Source: Salinibius halmophilus
GTDB lineage: Bacteria; Pseudomonadota; Gammaproteobacteria; Pseudomonadales; Natronospirillaceae
Reading direction: 5' to 3'
Length of the DNA stretch: 64,000 nt
NCBI RefSeq assembly: GCF_003577475.1
Contig: NZ_QPEP01000013.1
Coordinates: 1-64,000, forward strand
Part shown: positions 45,835 through 56,643 of the stretch, in pieces
Numbering within the stretch: the stretch's first letter is position 1
Layout: every line of letters starts with the position of its first letter
Notes under the pieces: model-generated
The model's input: only the letters and a program-made list of their open reading frames with translations
Told to the model about the DNA's origin: nothing
The model's database searches: none
Position numbers and translations under genes: made by a program

Positions 45835-46687
45835 GGCTTATTTCTCTATGCTGCAATCTGACATGTTGCCAGTGAGGTGTTAATAATTTGCATAGCTGTT
45901 CTCCTACATAAACAGAGCGGTGATGGCCACCTGTGCAGCCTATGGCGACTGTTAAGTATGCGCGATTGCTGCTGGCAAGTTTCGATAACCAACGCAGGCA
46001 GAAGCGCTCGATATCTTGAATCATTTCGTTAACATCAGGCTTGTTGGCTAAAAAGTCAATAATCGGCTGTTCGGTGCCATAGTGAGGCCGAAGTTCCGCT
46101 TGCCAATAGGGGTTGGGCAAGCAACGTACATCAAATACGTAGTCGGCGTTAAGTGGGATGCCATGTTTGAAGCCAAAAGACATGATAGTCAGTGCAGTTT
46201 GGTTTGGCATCGCATTGGCAAACTCTTGCACTTGTGATCTTAGGTCGTGCACCGAGAGCTGGCTGGTATCTATATGCAGCTCAGCTTTATCTCGCAGAGG
46301 CTCAACAAGCCCTATTTCTGCATCGAGTGCTTCTTGTAATGATAGCTTTGACCGAGTGGATAAAGGATGCTTGCGCCTGGTCTCAGAAAAGCGCTGTATC
46401 AACACTTGGTTGCTGCATTGTAGGAACAGTAACCGCGTATTGATTTCGCGCTCTGCCAATAAGCGCAATACTGCATCCAGGTTATGCAAAGCGGCCGCCG
46501 CATTGCGAGCATCGATACAAACAGCAACTTTTCTAGTTGCTTGTGCACTAAGTTGATCAACTAAATCGGGTAATAGGGTAAGCGGTAGATTATCTATGCT
46601 GTGGTAGCCACAGTCTTCTAGGGCGCTCAGGGCAATAGTTTTGCCTGCTCCTGAGCGGCCGCTTACGATAATAAGCTCAGTGTTCAT
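45827..46687 (-). CDS. rapZ: RNase adapter / nucleotide-binding protein RapZ
   Basis: The 286-residue protein has Walker A GRSGAGKTIALSALED at the N terminus, YHSIDNLPLTLLPDL, FLQCSNQVLIQRFSETRRKHPLS and the C-terminal IGCTGGHHRSVYVGEQL. RapZ controls glucosamine-6-phosphate synthase through small RNAs in enterics. It overlaps ptsN by 4 nt and ptsO by 8 nt. Confidence 0.95.
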   Translation of the reverse strand: MNTELIIVSGRSGAGKTIALSALEDCGYHSIDNLPLTLLPDLVDQLSAQATRKVAVCIDARNAAAALHNLDAVLRLLAEREINTRLLFLQCSNQVLIQRFSETRRKHPLSTRSKLSLQEALDAEIGLVEPLRDKAELHIDTSQLSVHDLRSQVQEFANAMPNQTALTIMSFGFKHGIPLNADYVFDVRCLPNPYWQAELRPHYGTEQPIIDFLANKPDVNEMIQDIERFCLRWLSKLASSNRAYLTVAIGCTGGHHRSVYVGEQLCKLLTPHWQHVRLQHREISHG

Positions 46688-47136
46688 GCTGATTTTGCAA
46701 TATCAAACAAGTCATCACTATTGCTTGCCTGGCGCAACTTATCCGCCAAACTAGTAGTTTGTAGGCGCTCAGCAAGGCTTGCTAGCAGAGCAAGGTGTGT
46801 CTCATTAGCTGTATCGGGGACTAATAGTACGAACAATAAGTCTACCGGCGCCCCATCTACTGCATCGAACTCGATGGTTTGTTCATAACGAATCAAGCAG
46901 GCGATGGGGTCACTGACCGACGGCATGCGGCAATGTGGGATTGCAACGCCACCACCAAAGCCAGTTGTGCCAAGGCGCTCGCGTGAAGATAGTGCGTCAA
47001 ATACATCGGCTTTGCTTAAGCCGGTGTCCTGTTCAATGATTGCGGCAATATCTTCGAGTGCTTTCTTTTTGCTATTAGCAGAAGGGGCGCACATAATGGT
47101 GCGCCCCTTGTTAAGTAGGGAGAAAAAATCAGCCAT
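46684..47136 (-). CDS. ptsN: Nitrogen-PTS regulatory protein EIIA-Ntr
   Basis: The 150-residue PTS EIIA-2 domain has GGGVAIPHCR with phospho-acceptor His68 and DGAPVDLLFVLLVPD. It is the end point of the Ntr phosphorelay and regulates potassium and other systems. The start sits 7 nt from the hpf stop. A slightly later start (MCAPSA) is possible, but the first is kept. Confidence 0.93.
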   Translation of the reverse strand: MADFFSLLNKGRTIMCAPSANSKKKALEDIAAIIEQDTGLSKADVFDALSSRERLGTTGFGGGVAIPHCRMPSVSDPIACLIRYEQTIEFDAVDGAPVDLLFVLLVPDTANETHLALLASLAERLQTTSLADKLRQASNSDDLFDIAKSA

Positions 47137-47143
47137 GGATTTT

Positions 47144-47443
47144 TTAGTTACCTTGTTGTCTCGCCACGGATTTTTCTTTGTGCTTAAGCAGTTGACGATC
47201 TAGCTTGTCAACCATCAGGTCAAGCGCAGCGTACATGTCTTCGTGCTCTGAGTCAGCAAAGATTTGGCCGCCTTTGACGTTCATAATCGCTTCTGACTTT
47301 TGCCGTTCTTTTTCGATGGATAGCGTCACCTGAACGTTGCTAATTTGGTCGTAGTGGCGTTCTAGGCGTTCGAGTTTATTATGTACGTAGTCGCGTAATG
47401 CATCAGTGAGGTCTAAGTGATGACCACTAATATTTATTTGCAT
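47144..47443 (-). CDS. hpf: Ribosome hibernation promoting factor
   Basis: The 99-residue short-form protein has the RaiA/HPF fold: MQINISGHHLDLTDALRDYVHNKLERLERHYD and EDMYAALDLMVDKLDRQLLKHKEK. It binds the 30S subunit in stationary phase, favouring 100S dimers. It lies right after rpoN, as in most gammaproteobacteria. Confidence 0.95.
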   Translation of the reverse strand: MQINISGHHLDLTDALRDYVHNKLERLERHYDQISNVQVTLSIEKERQKSEAIMNVKGGQIFADSEHEDMYAALDLMVDKLDRQLLKHKEKSVARQQGN

Positions 47444-47537
47444 GCGCTTACTCCTTAATCAACGGCTAAATAAAGTAGAGCCTTCGCTCTAATTATCAGT
47501 TTAGACTCAAATCATTCTGAATCACTGATATTTCTCA

Positions 47538-49022
47538 TTAAACCAAGGATTTCCTCTCATTAGAAGGAGGAATGTTCATTGATTCACGATACTTGGCTAC
47601 GGTGCGTCTAGCAACCTTAATGCCTTGTTCTTCAAGCAATTTTGCCAGCTTAGAGTCACTCAACGGCTTGCGTGGGGTTTCTGCTGCGATAAGCTTCTTG
47701 ATGATCGCTCTAATGGCGGTGCTCGACGCTTCGCCGCCGCCTGTGGTGGCAACGTGACTAGAAAAGAAATATTTCAGTTCAAAAATACCGCGAGGTGTGT
47801 GCATGTATTTTTGCGTGGTGACGCGTGAAATAGTCGATTCGTGCATTTCAACAGCTTCTGCAATATCTGCCAGTACCATGGGCTTCATGGCTTCAACGCC
47901 GTGTTCAAAAAAGCCAATTTGTGTTTCGAGAATTTTTCTGGACACTTTGAGCAGGGTTTCATTGCGGCTCTGCAGACTTTTTAAGAACCATTTAGCTTCG
48001 TTCATCTGGTCTTTGATGTACTGGCCGTCTTTGTCGCTGCGAGCACTTTGGGCGAGTGACGAGTAGCTGGTGTTCAGACGGATCTTCGGCGCTACTTCAG
48101 GATTAAGCTCAACTCGCCAGCTGCCTTTTTCTGGGTCTTTAAACACTACAACATCAGGAATGACATAGCTGTCCTCGCCGGAAATAATGGTGCCACCGGG
48201 GTGTGGTGTTAGTGATTGGATTAGAACGATGGCATCGCGCAATTCATCTTCTTTAATACCCAATGCACGCATTAATCCCGCGTAATCACGAGTGCCCAGT
48301 TTATCGAGATGATCAGAAATTAATGTTTTTGCTAGGGTTAAATCTTGCCCGTCAAACTCTGGTTGGTTCAGTTGGATAAGCAAGCATTCGGTTAGGTCGC
48401 GGGCAAACACGCCAGGCGGGTCAAACTGCTGTAGCCGAGTAAGCACCGCTGCCACTTCTTCAACATCAAGCGGGTCTTCACTGGCATTAACCACTTGCTC
48501 TGCAAGCGCTTCGTGGGCCTCGTTAACCGAAATATTTAGGTATCCTTTTTGATCGAGTGAGTCGGTTAAAAACTCAGCTATTTGCGCGTCGCGCTCACTA
48601 AAATGAGTAAGATTTAGCTGCCAAAGTATGTGGTCTTGTAATGACTCTCCGGTAACGCCGTAGGCCTCGATGTTCCAGTCATCTTCTGGGCTGCCTAGGC
48701 CGTGTGAGGTTGGCGTATGCGTATAGATTTCATCCCAGTCGGTGTCTACAACCAAGTCATCAGGAATCGTCTCGTTAGCAGACGCATCGCCATCGCTGGC
48801 GGTGTCTTGGTTTTTTTCGGTTGGTGTTTGCTCTCCAGCTAGGATTTCGTCGGCGCTGCGGGCGCTATCTTCTTCCACTTCTAACAGTGGGTTGGCGTCA
48901 AGTGCCTGTTGGATCTCTTGCTGTAAATCCAAGGTAGATAACTGCAGTAACTTAATGGCCTGTTGCAGCTGAGGAGTCATCGTCAGCTGTTGGCTCATTT
49001 TTATTTGTAAGCTAGTTTTCAT
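47538..49022 (-). CDS. rpoN: RNA polymerase sigma-54 factor
   Basis: The 494-residue protein has the Gln-rich region I (MSQQLTMTPQLQQAIKLLQLSTLDLQQEIQ), an acidic region II, the core-binding domain (FDPPGVFARDLTECLLIQL), the helix-turn-helix ESTISRVTTQKYMHTPRG and the C-terminal RpoN box ARRTVAKYRE. It reads -24/-12 promoters with AAA+ activators. TyrR in this window is not one of its partners. Confidence 0.97.
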   Translation of the reverse strand: MKTSLQIKMSQQLTMTPQLQQAIKLLQLSTLDLQQEIQQALDANPLLEVEEDSARSADEILAGEQTPTEKNQDTASDGDASANETIPDDLVVDTDWDEIYTHTPTSHGLGSPEDDWNIEAYGVTGESLQDHILWQLNLTHFSERDAQIAEFLTDSLDQKGYLNISVNEAHEALAEQVVNASEDPLDVEEVAAVLTRLQQFDPPGVFARDLTECLLIQLNQPEFDGQDLTLAKTLISDHLDKLGTRDYAGLMRALGIKEDELRDAIVLIQSLTPHPGGTIISGEDSYVIPDVVVFKDPEKGSWRVELNPEVAPKIRLNTSYSSLAQSARSDKDGQYIKDQMNEAKWFLKSLQSRNETLLKVSRKILETQIGFFEHGVEAMKPMVLADIAEAVEMHESTISRVTTQKYMHTPRGIFELKYFFSSHVATTGGGEASSTAIRAIIKKLIAAETPRKPLSDSKLAKLLEEQGIKVARRTVAKYRESMNIPPSNERKSLV

Positions 49023-49070
49023 CGGCTCAATACTTCATACGACGCAAAAGAAAATCCTTGTGAACCAAGG

Positions 49071-49793
49071 CTACAGAGTGAACGATTCGCCTAAATAGAT
49101 GTCTCGTACCTTTTGGTTGGCTAAGACGGTAGCAGCGTCGCCCTGTGCAATGATTCTTCCCTCCCCAACAATATAGGCCATTTCACAAATGTCTAGTGTT
49201 TCTCGAACATTGTGGTCAGTAATTAGCACACCAATGCCTCGGTCCTTTAAGTGTCGTATGATATCCTTGATATCGCCAACCGAAATTGGGTCAACGCCAG
49301 CAAAGGGCTCATCTAGAAGAATAAATTTGGGGTTGGCAGCGAGAGCCCGAGCAATTTCTACGCGCCGGCGTTCACCGCCAGAAAGTGCCATGCCAAGTGA
49401 ATCACGAATATGCTGGATATTAAATTCATCTAACAGCGCATTCGCTTTTTCGAGTCGGTCAGCTTTTTTGAGTTCTTTGCGCAGCTCAAGCACTGCCATG
49501 ATGTTGTCGAAAACGCTGAGTTTGCGAAAAACTGAAGCCTCTTGTGGCAGGTAGCCCAGGCCAAGCTGGGCGCGCTTATGCATGGGTAGGTGGTCAAGGC
49601 GTTGACCGTCCAGAGAAACGCTGCCAGCATCGCTCTCCACTAGGCCTGCAATCATGTAAAAGCAGGTCGTTTTACCGGCACCGTTTGGGCCAAGTAGGCC
49701 AACGATCTGGTTTTCATCAACCTGCATGGAAACGTCATGGATGATTTGCCGTTTGCCGTAGCGCTTTTTTAAATTACTCGCAGTCAGTGCCAT
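49071..49793 (-). CDS. lptB: LPS transport ATPase LptB
   Basis: The 240-residue ABC ATPase has Walker [17 protein letters not shown], signature [15 protein letters not shown], Walker [14 protein letters not shown] and switch His [11 protein letters not shown]. Its [16 protein letters not shown] and other LptB-specific segments fit. It powers LPS extraction with LptF/G (not here). The gene overlaps lptA by 20 nt. Confidence 0.96.
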   Translation of the reverse strand: MALTASNLKKRYGKRQIIHDVSMQVDENQIVGLLGPNGAGKTTCFYMIAGLVESDAGSVSLDGQRLDHLPMHKRAQLGLGYLPQEASVFRKLSVFDNIMAVLELRKELKKADRLEKANALLDEFNIQHIRDSLGMALSGGERRRVEIARALAANPKFILLDEPFAGVDPISVGDIKDIIRHLKDRGIGVLITDHNVRETLDICEMAYIVGEGRIIAQGDAATVLANQKVRDIYLGESFTL

Positions 49794-50268
49794 CTGCTAA
49801 TCCTGGTAGAACTGATCCCGATACCTTACCGGTAATGAGTTTTTGGTTTTCGCCATCATACTCGATGGTTGGGCTTTGTTGTTGGTTGCAACCTTTCTGC
49901 ATACGCGCATCGCCCTCTGCCAATATTCTCTCCGGCGATACTTGATAGGTTAATGTGTTGCCCCAAAGCTCCATTGGTGATTCATTTGGGTTGAGTAGGT
50001 CGCGATAGTAGGCTGGCGTTCCTGTCGCAATAATGTTCGACACAGTTGCAGTGCCATTAATGTCTTCACTGCGCACCACCAGTGAATCGGCTTCTATACG
50101 TAGCTCGCCTTGTACAACAATGACATTGCCAAAGTAACGAACTTCGTTGGCTTGGTTGTCCCATTCGCTGCGATCCGCTTGTAGAATATTAATCGGTAAG
50201 CTGCGATCACTCTCTAGCGCCAAGCTTGTGCTACTGATCACGATTAGTGACAAAAGTACTGCTCTCAT
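49774..50268 (-). CDS. lptA: LPS transport periplasmic protein LptA
   Basis: The ATG at 50268 gives 164 residues with a clean signal peptide ([18 protein letters not shown]); an in-frame ATG at 50292 would spoil it. The mature part is the OstA-type beta-jelly roll: [51 protein letters not shown] and [13 protein letters not shown]. It bridges LptC and LptD. The start lies inside lptC. Confidence 0.92.
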   Translation of the reverse strand: MRAVLLSLIVISSTSLALESDRSLPINILQADRSEWDNQANEVRYFGNVIVVQGELRIEADSLVVRSEDINGTATVSNIIATGTPAYYRDLLNPNESPMELWGNTLTYQVSPERILAEGDARMQKGCNQQQSPTIEYDGENQKLITGKVSGSVLPGLADGTDCE

Positions 50269-50752
50269 GCTGCTCGAATTCCATAAACTCATTGGTTAAG
50301 TCAAACTTTAGCGATCTACCCGTGGAAATGGAACCAGCCCGCGTCAGTTCGGCATAATTAGGGGCATGCCCTGTTTCAGTGTTGCTCTGGTAAAGCAGTT
50401 TTTCGGTGGTGAGTGTTAGCCCATCGCTAGTGCTGACTTTCACGCTACCCTGCAAATTAAAATTAATTTGGTCTTCTGTTGTGGCTTGATTAGCACTTAT
50501 CGTCCAGTCCGGCTGCACTAACATCATTCGCGTCATTTCGGCATTGCTGTTAGTGAATTGCTGGAAGGTCTCTGCATTCAGCTGCTCCACTAAGTTACCA
50601 TTTAAATCATATTGCTGACGTGTGAGGTCACTTGCGCTGATTTGTAGTCGCCGAGCTTCGCCTGCAGCATTCGGTGCCGACTCAGGCGTATTAAGCAGAG
50701 CAAAGGCAATGCCGAGTGCAATAAGTGTGAGTACGCCAAGCCACTGTTTCAT
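50231..50752 (-). CDS. lptC: LPS export protein LptC
   Basis: The 173-residue protein has one N-terminal anchor (WLGVLTLIALGIAFALLN) and a periplasmic jelly roll with DLNGNLVEQLNAETFQQFTNSN and INFNLQGSVKVSTSDGLTLTTEKLLYQ. It links LptBFG to LptA. Its ATG overlaps the kdsD stop (TAATG), which leaves no room for kdsC. Confidence 0.92.
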   Translation of the reverse strand: MKQWLGVLTLIALGIAFALLNTPESAPNAAGEARRLQISASDLTRQQYDLNGNLVEQLNAETFQQFTNSNAEMTRMMLVQPDWTISANQATTEDQINFNLQGSVKVSTSDGLTLTTEKLLYQSNTETGHAPNYAELTRAGSISTGRSLKFDLTNEFMEFEQHESSTFVTNRDQ

Positions 50753-51714
50753 TAGCCAATTCCAGCTTGCAGCACGTCATGTAGATGGATAATGCCTACT
50801 GGCTTTTTGTCACCTAAGCAAACAAATAGTGCGGTGATTTTGCCTTCCATTTGCTTTAACGCTTCCACTGCTAGGGCATCGGGTGAAATGGTTTGTCCGC
50901 CGGGCGTCATGATGTCACCAATATTTACAGCGGCGATATCTGTGCCCTTTTCTACGACGCGTAGTAAGTCGCCCACGGTGAAAACGCCTACCAGTTTGCC
51001 TTCTGCATCGACGACGCCGGTGATGCCAAAGCGTTTTTGTGACATACTCGAAAGCGCTTGTGGCGCTTTCATATTGATATCCACAACAGGTAGTTCATCA
51101 CCTTGATGCATTAGGTCACGCACACGTGTTAACAGCTTGCGACCTAATGAACCGCCGGGGTGGCTAAAAGCAAAGTCTTCTGCAGTAAATCCACGTGCCT
51201 CGAGTAATGCGATGGCCAGTGCATCGCCCAATACAAGTGAGGCTGTGGTAGAAGAGGTAGGGGCTAGGTTCAGCGGGCATGCTTCTTCACTGATACCAGT
51301 CGCCAGGGCTGCATTCGCGTTCTCAGCCAATGTGCAACTTGATTTGCGAGTAATGCTAATCATTGGCACGTTCATTCGTTTAAGTAGCGGAATGATAGAT
51401 ACCAACTCACCTGTTTCGCCGCTGTCTGAAAGGGCGATGACGACGTCGTTAGGTTGAATCATGCCTAAGTCGCCGTGGCTGGCCTCACCTGGATGGACAA
51501 AAAAAGCCGGTGTACCCGTGCTCGCCAGTGTTGCCGCAATCTTATTGCCGATGTGTCCAGATTTACCCATGCCGGTTACGACAACGCGACCAGTGCATGC
51601 CAAACAGAGCTGACAGGCTTTCGTGAAATTGTCATCTAACTGCGGTAACAAGGATTCAATCGCTGCCGTCTGTTTACTGATACTTTGTTTGGCTGACTGA
51701 ATGAAATCTGACAT
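50752..51714 (-). CDS. kdsD: D-arabinose-5-phosphate isomerase
   Basis: The 320-residue enzyme has a SIS domain (RVVVTGMGKSGHIGNKIAATLASTGTPAFFVHPGEASHGDLGM... continuing to SDSGETGELVSIIP) and a CBS pair at the C terminus. It makes arabinose-5-phosphate from ribulose-5-phosphate for Kdo synthesis. FSHPGGSLGRKLLTRV marks the link. Divergent from mlaC, it heads the operon kdsD-lptC-lptA-lptB-rpoN-hpf-ptsN-rapZ-ptsO. Confidence 0.95.
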   Translation of the reverse strand: MSDFIQSAKQSISKQTAAIESLLPQLDDNFTKACQLCLACTGRVVVTGMGKSGHIGNKIAATLASTGTPAFFVHPGEASHGDLGMIQPNDVVIALSDSGETGELVSIIPLLKRMNVPMISITRKSSCTLAENANAALATGISEEACPLNLAPTSSTTASLVLGDALAIALLEARGFTAEDFAFSHPGGSLGRKLLTRVRDLMHQGDELPVVDINMKAPQALSSMSQKRFGITGVVDAEGKLVGVFTVGDLLRVVEKGTDIAAVNIGDIMTPGGQTISPDALAVEALKQMEGKITALFVCLGDKKPVGIIHLHDVLQAGIG

Positions 51715-51853
51715 GTATGAGTGTTCCTAAGACAAAATTTTCCGTAAGCATAACGCGGCGTATTACAATGAACAAAAGCTAAAGGATTTTTTTCCACGTA
51801 AACGATGGAAAGGGTTCAGCTTGAACCAAAGTTGTGAGTTAGAGGAAAGTTTT

Positions 51854-52480
51854 ATGCGTCAGTTGTTCGCCGCAATATTAGTAAGTTTAAGCACCCTTGT
51901 TGGTGCTGTGCCATCACCGCAAGAAACAGTACTAGATGGCGTGAATGAAGTTGTGCAAGTGGTACAAAAGTACCCTGGGGTGAGCCCTAACGACCCAGCA
52001 TTTATGGCCGAAGTTGATGATGTGTTGGCTGACAAAGTCAGTTACGCACGAATTGTATACGGGGTGATGGGCGAGTATTGGACGCAAGCGAACCGCGATC
52101 AGCGCATTGCTTTTTATCAAGCCTTTCGTGAGTCAATGGTGAATACCTACGCGCGCGCTATGTTGCAGTTCTCGGAGCTGGATATCGCATTGGCCGAGGA
52201 TCAAGGTGATCGCCAAGATTCGCTAACCAATACTCAAGTATTTGTCGAAGCACTCGCCGACGATGGTTCACGCTATTTGATGTCACAAAGCGTTTATTAC
52301 GACGAGAAAAATGAGCGTTGGATGCTGCAAAATATTACGGTAAATGGCATCAATATGGGGAGTTTTTTCCGTCGCCAGTTTGAGGCGTTACTGCGCGAAA
52401 CGAACGGCGATCTGAATGCTGCCATTGAGCGCTGGTCTGCCTACGCGCAAGCGGAGTACGAAGAAACATCATTTCGGTAA
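51854..52480 (+). CDS. mlaC: Phospholipid-binding protein MlaC
   Basis: The ATG at 51854 follows AGAGGAAAG and gives 208 residues. A signal peptide (MRQLFAAILVSLSTLVGA) precedes the MlaC/Ttg2D fold: DKVSYARIVYGVMGEYWTQANRDQRIAFYQAFRESMVNTYA. It shuttles phospholipids between MlaA and the MlaFEDB complex. The usual mlaFED upstream and mlaB downstream are missing; a terminator closes the gene. Confidence 0.9.
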   Translation: MRQLFAAILVSLSTLVGAVPSPQETVLDGVNEVVQVVQKYPGVSPNDPAFMAEVDDVLADKVSYARIVYGVMGEYWTQANRDQRIAFYQAFRESMVNTYARAMLQFSELDIALAEDQGDRQDSLTNTQVFVEALADDGSRYLMSQSVYYDEKNERWMLQNITVNGINMGSFFRRQFEALLRETNGDLNAAIERWSAYAQAEYEETSFR

Positions 52481-52506
52481 CTGACCACCAAGCGCTAAAC
52501 AATGAG

Positions 52507-52532
52507 AAGCTGGCAATCGCCAGCTTTTTTTA
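52507..52532 (+). terminator. Intrinsic terminator after mlaC
   Basis: AAGCTGGC (52507-52514), AATC, then GCCAGCTT and further T residues form an 8-bp stem terminator. Confidence 0.9.
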
Positions 52533-52628
52533 TGGTCAAACTAAAAACTTCCATTTACCCTCTATCTTTTTTAGAACTTCGGCGGTGGTTTGCGTATAAT
52601 CGCCAGCAATTGAATATAGGAGTCCTTC

Positions 52629-52859
52629 ATGCTAGCTGAGCAAATTGAATCATTGGTCGCCCAAGGTGTTGCAGAAGACAGCGAAATTGCTGTGCAAGTA
52701 GAAGGCAATAAAGCGCTTGTTGCAGTGGTATCATCGAGCTTTGCGGGCAAACGCCGTGTGGCTCGCGAGCAGCTATTGAATGGCTTGCTTGGCGACTTAA
52801 TTGCTTCGGGAGAACTACACGCTGTGAGCTACCAGCTCAAAACGCCTGAAGAGGCGTAA
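52629..52859 (+). CDS. ibaG: BolA-family protein IbaG
   Basis: The 76-residue protein is a BolA-type fold of the IbaG (YrbA) branch next to murA: KALVAVVSSSFAGKRRVAREQLLNGLLGDLIASGELHAVSYQLKTPEE. IbaG works with monothiol glutaredoxins in Fe-S handling and acid resistance. TATAAT at 52595-52600 may be its -10 promoter element. It ends 6 nt before murA. Confidence 0.92.
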   Translation: MLAEQIESLVAQGVAEDSEIAVQVEGNKALVAVVSSSFAGKRRVAREQLLNGLLGDLIASGELHAVSYQLKTPEEA

Positions 52860-54125
<1,266 letters not shown>

Positions 54126-54134
54126 GGACATATA

Positions 54135-54764
54135 ATGAGTGAACCATTAGTCATTGCGCTCTCGAAGGGGCGCATTCTTGAAGATACTCTACCACTGCTT
54201 GCTGCAGCAGGTATTGAGCCTTCTGAAGATATCAGCAAAAGCCGAAAGCTGATTTTTGACACCAATCACGACGATGTAAAGTTCATCGTGATTCGCGCAA
54301 CTGACGTACCAACATATGTCGAGCGCGGTGTTGCCCATATGGGCATTGCTGGCAAAGACGTGCTAATGGAGCACGGTGCGCAAGATGTTTACGAAGTGCT
54401 AGATCTCAACATTGCTACCTGTCGATTAATGACGGCAGGCATTGTTGGTCAAAAGCCGCCTGCTGGTCGTATGAAGGTAGCAACCAAATTTGTAAAAACC
54501 GCTAAAAAGTACTTTGCCGAGCAAGGCAGACAAGTGGATATCATCAAACTGTATGGTGGGATGGAGCTGGCGCCAATTCTAGGTCTTGCCGACGAAATTG
54601 TTGATATCGTGGATACTGGCGGCACACTAAAAGCCAATGGCTTGGAGGAGCGCGAACTAATCGATCATATTAGCTCTCGCTTGGTAGTAAGTCGTGCAGC
54701 TTACAAACGATTCCAAAATCGTATTCAGCCGATTGTTGATCAGTTGGCCGCGGCAGTTAAGTAG
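54135..54764 (+). CDS. hisG: ATP phosphoribosyltransferase, short form
   Basis: At 209 residues this is the short HisG-S type, lacking the regulatory C-terminal domain. It starts histidine synthesis from ATP and PRPP and needs HisZ, which is not in the window. Seen are [31 protein letters not shown] and the PRPP loop [16 protein letters not shown]. It follows murA by 9 nt. Confidence 0.95.
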   Translation: MSEPLVIALSKGRILEDTLPLLAAAGIEPSEDISKSRKLIFDTNHDDVKFIVIRATDVPTYVERGVAHMGIAGKDVLMEHGAQDVYEVLDLNIATCRLMTAGIVGQKPPAGRMKVATKFVKTAKKYFAEQGRQVDIIKLYGGMELAPILGLADEIVDIVDTGGTLKANGLEERELIDHISSRLVVSRAAYKRFQNRIQPIVDQLAAAVK

Positions 54765-54830
54765 TTAAAGTTCGACGGGCGTGTTTTTGCCGCACAAATC
54801 AGCGCTCGTTTATATTATTAGGATGTAACC

Positions 54831-56132
54831 ATGTTAACCGTAAGCAAGCTCAACACCACAGATAAAGACTTTAACCAGCAGCTAGATGCATTGCTGTCTT
54901 GGGAGTCGGTTTCTAACCATGAGGTGCTACATACGGTTCAACATGTGATTAGCGACATCCGCCAGCGTGGTGATGACGCACTGATTGATTACACCAATAA
55001 GTTTGACCGAGTTAGTGTCTCATCGATGAGTGAGCTCACTATTGAAGCGCAAGGTTTAGCCGATGCTGCCGCACGCATTCCCGCGGCGCAACTAGAAGCG
55101 CTTAAGCAAGCGGCAGAGCGTATTGAGCGTTATCACAACAAGCAAGTCAGCGAGTCTTGGCAGTACACCGAGGCCGATGGCACCTTATTAGGCCAAAAGA
55201 TCACTCCGATGGACCGTGTTGGCCTCTATGTACCTGGTGGCACAGCACCGCTGGCATCGAGTGTTTTGATGAATGCTTTGCCAGCCAAAGTGGCCGGTGT
55301 ACCAGAAGTTGTGATGGTCACGCCAGCCCCTGATGGCAAGGTATCAGACTTCACACTAGCAGCAGCACACGTTGCGGGCATTAATCGTGTGTTCCTTGTT
55401 GGTGGTGCACAAGCGATTGCGGCACTAGCTTATGGCACCCAAACTGTGGCTGCCTGCGATAAAATTGTTGGCCCGGGTAATATCTTTGTGGCCACTGCTA
55501 AGCGCGAAGTGTTTGGTAAAGTGGGCATTGACATGATTGCTGGTCCTAGTGAGATCATGGTGGTGAGCGATGGCACAACGCCAGCTTCGTGGTTAGCTGA
55601 GGACATGTTCTCACAAGCCGAGCACGATACTGATGCACAATCGATCTTAGTGACGACCAGTGCTGAGCACTTGGCCGAAGTCGAAGCAGCGATGGTGGAA
55701 CAGGTACAAACGCACCCGCGTAAAGAAATTATTCTCACATCGCTAAAAGACCGTGGTGCGTTGATTCTGGCGCAGTCAGAAGAAGAAATGATTGAGTTAA
55801 TTAACCGTATCGCCCCAGAGCACTTGGAGCTATCAGTTGCTGAACCGCAAAAAATGGCCCAGCAGGTTCGCCACGCGGGTGCTATTTTTATGGGTAAATA
55901 CACAGCTGAATCACTCGGTGACTACTGTGCTGGTCCAAACCACGTTTTGCCAACGTCTGGCACGGCGCGCTTTAGTTCACCACTAGGTGTATACGACTTC
56001 CAAAAACGCTCATCGCTGATCATGGTAAGTGAAGAAGGTGGTGATACCCTAGGCAAAATCGCCGCTGAACTAGCGCGTGGCGAGCAACTCGAAGCCCACG
56101 CCCGCTCAGCCGAGTGCCGCGTTAAGAAATAA
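54831..56132 (+). CDS. hisD: Histidinol dehydrogenase
   Basis: The 433-residue zinc enzyme oxidises histidinol to histidine in two NAD steps. Motifs include VGLYVPGGTAPLASSVLMNALPAKVAG, NRVFLVGGAQAIAALAYGT, IAGPSEIMVVSD, FSQAEHDTDAQSIL and GDYCAGPNHVLPTSGTARF with catalytic residues. AGGATG lies before the ATG. It follows hisG by 66 nt; the other his genes are elsewhere. Confidence 0.96.
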   Translation: MLTVSKLNTTDKDFNQQLDALLSWESVSNHEVLHTVQHVISDIRQRGDDALIDYTNKFDRVSVSSMSELTIEAQGLADAAARIPAAQLEALKQAAERIERYHNKQVSESWQYTEADGTLLGQKITPMDRVGLYVPGGTAPLASSVLMNALPAKVAGVPEVVMVTPAPDGKVSDFTLAAAHVAGINRVFLVGGAQAIAALAYGTQTVAACDKIVGPGNIFVATAKREVFGKVGIDMIAGPSEIMVVSDGTTPASWLAEDMFSQAEHDTDAQSILVTTSAEHLAEVEAAMVEQVQTHPRKEIILTSLKDRGALILAQSEEEMIELINRIAPEHLELSVAEPQKMAQQVRHAGAIFMGKYTAESLGDYCAGPNHVLPTSGTARFSSPLGVYDFQKRSSLIMVSEEGGDTLGKIAAELARGEQLEAHARSAECRVKK

Positions 56133-56142
56133 GACCAGCACC

Positions 56143-56170
56143 GTCACTCCCGCGAAGGCGGGAGCCTAGA
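56143..56170. repeat. REP-like palindrome
   Basis: GTCACTCCCGC-GAA-GGCGGGAGCCTAGA is the reverse orientation of the 1062 and 15103 copies. It is followed at once by TTGCCCGC-TTT-CGGGCC, a second palindrome type also found near the other copies. Confidence 0.75.
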
Positions 56171-56399
56171 TTGCCCGCTTTCGGGCCAGCGCGAAAACAT
56201 TGGCTAAAACTGTGGCGCTTGCCGCTTATCGAGCAGCTTATCGCAACGCAGACACGCCGCAAGTACGTCCCTGTAGGCTCGCATTTGGCATCCCTGCCAA
56301 ATGACGGTCTGCTTATGCGACACGCCGCTCTCTTAGCTAAAGCAAGCTGGTATTCGCCCATGTTATTCGCGACCAAAATTGTCATGTGCCAGCGCAGCC

Positions 56400-56425
56400 G
56401 TCACGCCCGCGAAGGCGGGAGTCTA
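56400..56425. repeat. REP-like palindrome
   Basis: GTCACGCCCGC-GAA-GGCGGGAGTCTA is in the same orientation as the 56143 copy, 257 nt away. The pair could recombine or form a larger stem only with inverted copies elsewhere. Confidence 0.75.
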
Positions 56426-56643
56426 TTTTGACAGCTATCAGGTCGGGATGAAAAAATGGCGAGTAGCGAGGCGCTTCCCACTTAGTGTGGTGTCACGCTC
56501 TGCGCTTATACTCTTGCTTTCTACGCCCTCGTGAATACTGAATCACCGCTAAATAGAGCAAATCCACTCCCCAGATTTATGCTGCACAGGCCAAACTGGA
56601 TTGGTATGGTCATGCTTTATTTTCGATTTAAGGAAGTTCACCA

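Larger units (their letters stand above)
56133..56643. other. Repeat-bearing intergenic region
   Basis: This 511-base stretch contains two REP-like palindromes (56143-56170 and 56400-56425) and no supportable gene. Frames on both strands run through the repeats and are not protein-like. A promoter for the DUF2971 gene must lie at its right end. Confidence 0.6.

Noticed and set aside
56122-56431. ORFs on both strands in the hisD-DUF2971 gap
   Set aside because: They span REP-like palindromes and give repeat-derived peptides only.
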